Shown here one piece after another: positions 23,124 to 25,555 of a stretch of DNA of 25,555 nucleotides. The notes under the pieces were generated by a model. It worked only from the letters and a program-made list of their open reading frames with translations, had not been told where the DNA came from and searched no databases. The translations under genes were made by a program, and so were the position numbers. Source of the DNA: Anaerolineae bacterium (GTDB lineage: Bacteria > Chloroflexota > Anaerolineae > JACIWP01); assembly GCA_014360855.1 (NCBI GenBank), contig JACIWP010000006.1, positions 1-25,555 of the forward strand, in the 5' to 3' direction. Every line of letters begins with the position of its first letter. The first letter of the stretch is position 1.

Positions 23124-24554
23124 ATGACGCGTTATCCCGATCTACGCTTTCGTCCGGTTCTGCGGACGCTCAGCGATGAGCAGGTCCGGCAGATCCATCT
23201 GGCGACGTTGGAGGTGCTGGAGCGCACCGGCGTGCAGATCACCCATCCGCGGGCGAAGGAGATCCTCGCCGGCGCCGGCGCGCGTGTCCAGGGCGACCGG
23301 GTGCGCATCCCGAGCTGGATGGTGGAGGATGCCCTGCACAAGGCCCCGCACCGCGTCGTGCTGGGGACGCGGGGCGGCCAGCGGACTGTCTTGCTGGAAG
23401 GGGACAAGGTCTGGTTCGGTCCGAGCCTGGACTGCATTGATTATCTGGACCCCGTGACGGAGGAGCGCCGGCCTTTTACCAGCGCCGACTGCGCCGTGAC
23501 AGCACGCGTGGCGGATGCCCTGCCCAATTATCATTGGGTGATGACCATCGGCATGGCGGCGGATGTGCCGGCGGATATCGCCGACCGGGTTATCGCCAAG
23601 CAGGTGCTGACCAACTGTGAAAAGCCCTTTGTGTTCTGCTGTAAGGACGTGAACAGCACGCGCGATATCTACGAGATGGCCATCGCCATCGCCGGCAGTG
23701 AAGAGGCCTTTCTGCAGGCACCGTTCATCATCCACTACTCGGAGCCGGTATCGCCTCTGCTGCATTATGACCCGGCCATCGAGAAGCTGATGTACTGCGC
23801 GGAGAAGGGCATCCCGCTGGTGTATTATCCGGCGCCGATGGCCGGCGGCACCGCGCCGGCGACCTTCGCCGGCGTCATCGTGCAGGGAAGCGCCGAATCG
23901 CTGAGCGGCCTGGTGCTGGCCCAACTGGTGCGGCCAGGGGCGCCCTTCATCTACGGCGCCTTCACCACCATCATGGACATGTCCACCACCATCTTCTCCT
24001 ACGGCGCGCCGGAGATGTCCCTCATGGCGGCGGCCATGGCCCAACTGGCGCAGTTCTACGGCCTGCCGTTCTTCGGCACCGCCGGCTGTACCGACGCCAA
24101 GTTCCCCGACCCGCAGGCGGCGGCAGAAGCCGCCTTCTCCTGCTTGAGTTCCGCGCTGGCCGGCGCCAACCTGGTGCATGACTCCGGCTGGCTGGACCAC
24201 GGCTCGGTGGCGTCGCCGGCGTACATGGTGCTGGTCAATGAGGTGCTGTACATGGTGCGGCAGTTCCTCCAGGGCCTGGCGGTCAACGAGGAGACGCTGG
24301 CTGTGGACATCATTGACAAAGTGGGCCCGGGCGGCCATTACCTGAACGAGGAGCATACCCTGCGCCATTTCCGCGAGGTCTGGTACTCGGAGCTGTTCGA
24401 CCGGGCCATGCTGGACCAATGGAAGCAGAAAGGCGGCAAGCGGTTTGAGGAGCGCCTGCGGGAAGCGACGCAGAAGGCCATGGCGCATACGCCGGCGCCC
24501 CTGCCGGCGGAAGTCCTGCGGGAGCTTGACCGGATGGCCGCATACTGGAAATAA
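23124..24554 (+). CDS. MttB-family (trimethylamine methyltransferase-like) protein, second copy
   Basis: A 476-residue paralogue of the preceding protein, aligned over its full length: 'TLEVLERTGVQITHPRAKEILAGAGA', 'YSEPVSPLLHYDPAIEKLMY', 'IPLVYYPAPMAGGTAP', 'FSYGAPEMSLMAAAMAQL' and 'FFGTAGCTDAKFPDPQAAAEA'. It too has no in-frame UAG. The ATG at 23124 follows AAAGGGGGAA, and the frame upstream only overlaps the first copy in another phase. Differences cluster where the substrate should bind (for example NYHWVMTIGMAADVP versus NIDFFMSLGLVSNAP), so the two may handle different methylation states or substrates, or form a hetero-oligomer. No corrinoid protein is encoded in the window, so it must lie further right or elsewhere. 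Confidence 0.9.
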   Translation: MTRYPDLRFRPVLRTLSDEQVRQIHLATLEVLERTGVQITHPRAKEILAGAGARVQGDRVRIPSWMVEDALHKAPHRVVLGTRGGQRTVLLEGDKVWFGPSLDCIDYLDPVTEERRPFTSADCAVTARVADALPNYHWVMTIGMAADVPADIADRVIAKQVLTNCEKPFVFCCKDVNSTRDIYEMAIAIAGSEEAFLQAPFIIHYSEPVSPLLHYDPAIEKLMYCAEKGIPLVYYPAPMAGGTAPATFAGVIVQGSAESLSGLVLAQLVRPGAPFIYGAFTTIMDMSTTIFSYGAPEMSLMAAAMAQLAQFYGLPFFGTAGCTDAKFPDPQAAAEAAFSCLSSALAGANLVHDSGWLDHGSVASPAYMVLVNEVLYMVRQFLQGLAVNEETLAVDIIDKVGPGGHYLNEEHTLRHFREVWYSELFDRAMLDQWKQKGGKRFEERLREATQKAMAHTPAPLPAEVLRELDRMAAYWK

Positions 24555-24570
24555 CCCAAAGGAGGCGGGC

Positions 24571-25555
24571 ATGGCGGTCTTCAGCAAGATGATCCAGACG
24601 GTGGATTCGCATACGGCCGGCGAGCCGACCCGGCTCATCCTGGCCGGCTTGCCCCCGCTGCCGGGGCAGACCATCGCCGAGAAGTGGGCCTATGCGCGCC
24701 AGCATCTGGGCGGGGTGCGCCGGCTGTTGATGTGCGAGCCGCGCGGGCACGCCGATATGTTCGGTGCCCTGCTACTGCCGCCGTGCCGGCCCGATACCGA
24801 CTTCGGCCTGTTGTTCTGCGATACGGCGGACTGGCTTTCGATGTGCGGCCACGGCACCATCGGCACGGCCACCGCCCTGGTGCAGTTGGGGATGGTGGAG
24901 GCGCGGGAGCCGGAAACGGTCATCCGGTTTGACACGGCGGCCGGCGTGGTGGAGGCGCATGTGGAAGTGGAGAACGGACGGGTGCGGGGGGCCTGGTTCC
25001 AGAACGTGCCCAGTTTTCTGTATGCCCATGACCTGCGCCTGGAGATCGCCGAGGTCGGCACCATCACGCTGGACATCGCCTTTGGCGGCAACTTCTTCGC
25101 CGTGGTGCCGGTGGAGCAGGTGGGCTTACGGGTGGAGCCGCAGTATGCCCGCCGGCTGAGCGATGTGGGGATGAAAATCCTGGCGGCGGTGAACGAGGCT
25201 TTCCCGGTCCAGCACCCGACCCAGCCGCATATCCGCTCCATCGGCCTGGTGGAGTTCACCCAGCCCGGGGAGAACGGGGCAGATTACCGCAATGCGGTCA
25301 TTTTCGGGGCCGGCAACCTGGATCGCTCGCCGTGCGGGACGGGGACTTGTGCCCGGATGGCGGAGCTGTATGCATTGGGCCGGCTGGCGTTGGGACAGCC
25401 CTTCATCCATGAGTCCATCCTGGGCACCCGCTTCGAGGGCATGCTGGTTGGCGAGACGAAGGTGGGGCCTTTTGATGCGGTCATCCCCCGCATCAAAGGC
25501 TCCGCCTATATCACCGGATTTCATACCTTCGTGGTGGACCCGGAGGATCCGCTGG
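24571..25555 (+). CDS. Proline racemase / 4-hydroxyproline epimerase family protein (partial, 3' end cut)
   Basis: Residues 1-328 of a protein whose family is usually about 330-345 long, so only the last few residues are missing. The N-terminal 'VDSHTAGEPTRLILAG' is the family signature. The first catalytic cysteine is Cys92 in MCGHGTIG and the second Cys255 in DRSPCGTGTC. Both bases are cysteines, which fits racemase or epimerase activity; the dehydratase relatives have Ser or Thr in the first site. AAAGGAGG lies eight bases before the ATG, 16 bases after the second MttB gene, so all are probably co-transcribed. The reaction would invert the alpha carbon of proline, hydroxyproline or an N-methylated form. 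Substrate choice is not readable here. Confidence 0.92.
   Translation, partial: MAVFSKMIQTVDSHTAGEPTRLILAGLPPLPGQTIAEKWAYARQHLGGVRRLLMCEPRGHADMFGALLLPPCRPDTDFGLLFCDTADWLSMCGHGTIGTATALVQLGMVEAREPETVIRFDTAAGVVEAHVEVENGRVRGAWFQNVPSFLYAHDLRLEIAEVGTITLDIAFGGNFFAVVPVEQVGLRVEPQYARRLSDVGMKILAAVNEAFPVQHPTQPHIRSIGLVEFTQPGENGADYRNAVIFGAGNLDRSPCGTGTCARMAELYALGRLALGQPFIHESILGTRFEGMLVGETKVGPFDAVIPRIKGSAYITGFHTFVVDPEDPL

Noticed and set aside
21653..24554. Pyrrolysine-containing MttB enzymes
   Set aside because: Both frames are full length without any in-frame UAG, so they are non-pyrrolysine homologues.

Overview
This is a GC-rich bacterial chromosomal window with densely packed genes, sigma-70-type promoters (several TTGACN-17-TATAAT pairs) and Shine-Dalgarno sites. 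I infer a Chloroflexota (Anaerolineae-like) genome. The reasons are the lipoprotein binding protein with a VKETVV-repeat linker, the long GT-C-type membrane protein, the MttB-family genes, and the extreme abundance of the hexamer GCCGGC. No rRNA or other phylogenetic marker was compared, so the lineage is an inference. No tRNA, rRNA, insertion sequence, prophage or CRISPR array is visible.

Layout. (A) 1-4378, minus strand: a GntR/FadR regulator, a peptide/sugar-type ABC substrate-binding lipoprotein, one DppB-like permease and the start of a TIM-barrel glycosidase-like protein, which looks like an uptake and catabolic unit. (B) 4579-10508, plus strand, divergent from A: an ArsA-type ATPase, a SAM methyltransferase, a radical SAM/SPASM protein and a 931-residue GT-C-like membrane protein ending in an ILEI/FAM3-like domain. 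The four genes are tightly spaced and end at a hairpin terminator. (C) 10596-14864: housekeeping genes rpsT (minus strand, TTG start), dnaG and rpoD (plus strand), then a small Flp-type pilin gene with its own promoter and terminator. (D) 14938-20526, minus strand: an AlkP-superfamily phosphohydrolase, a DUF981 membrane protein, an APS kinase and a fusion of ATP sulfurylase with a second AlkP-superfamily domain. (E) 20836-25555, plus strand: a second GntR regulator, two non-pyrrolysine MttB-family methyltransferases and a proline racemase/hydroxyproline epimerase-like protein cut by the window edge.

The most unusual system is in D. Sulfate activation (Sat) is covalently joined to a phosphohydrolase-like domain. 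It is followed in the same operon by an APS kinase that lacks about ten normally conserved residues next to its APS site. A free-standing paralogue of the fused AlkP domain lies two genes away. Region E looks like a quaternary-amine demethylation operon, and the racemase suggests a proline-betaine-like substrate. The ILEI-like tail on the membrane protein of region B is also notable, because that domain is best known from secreted animal proteins.
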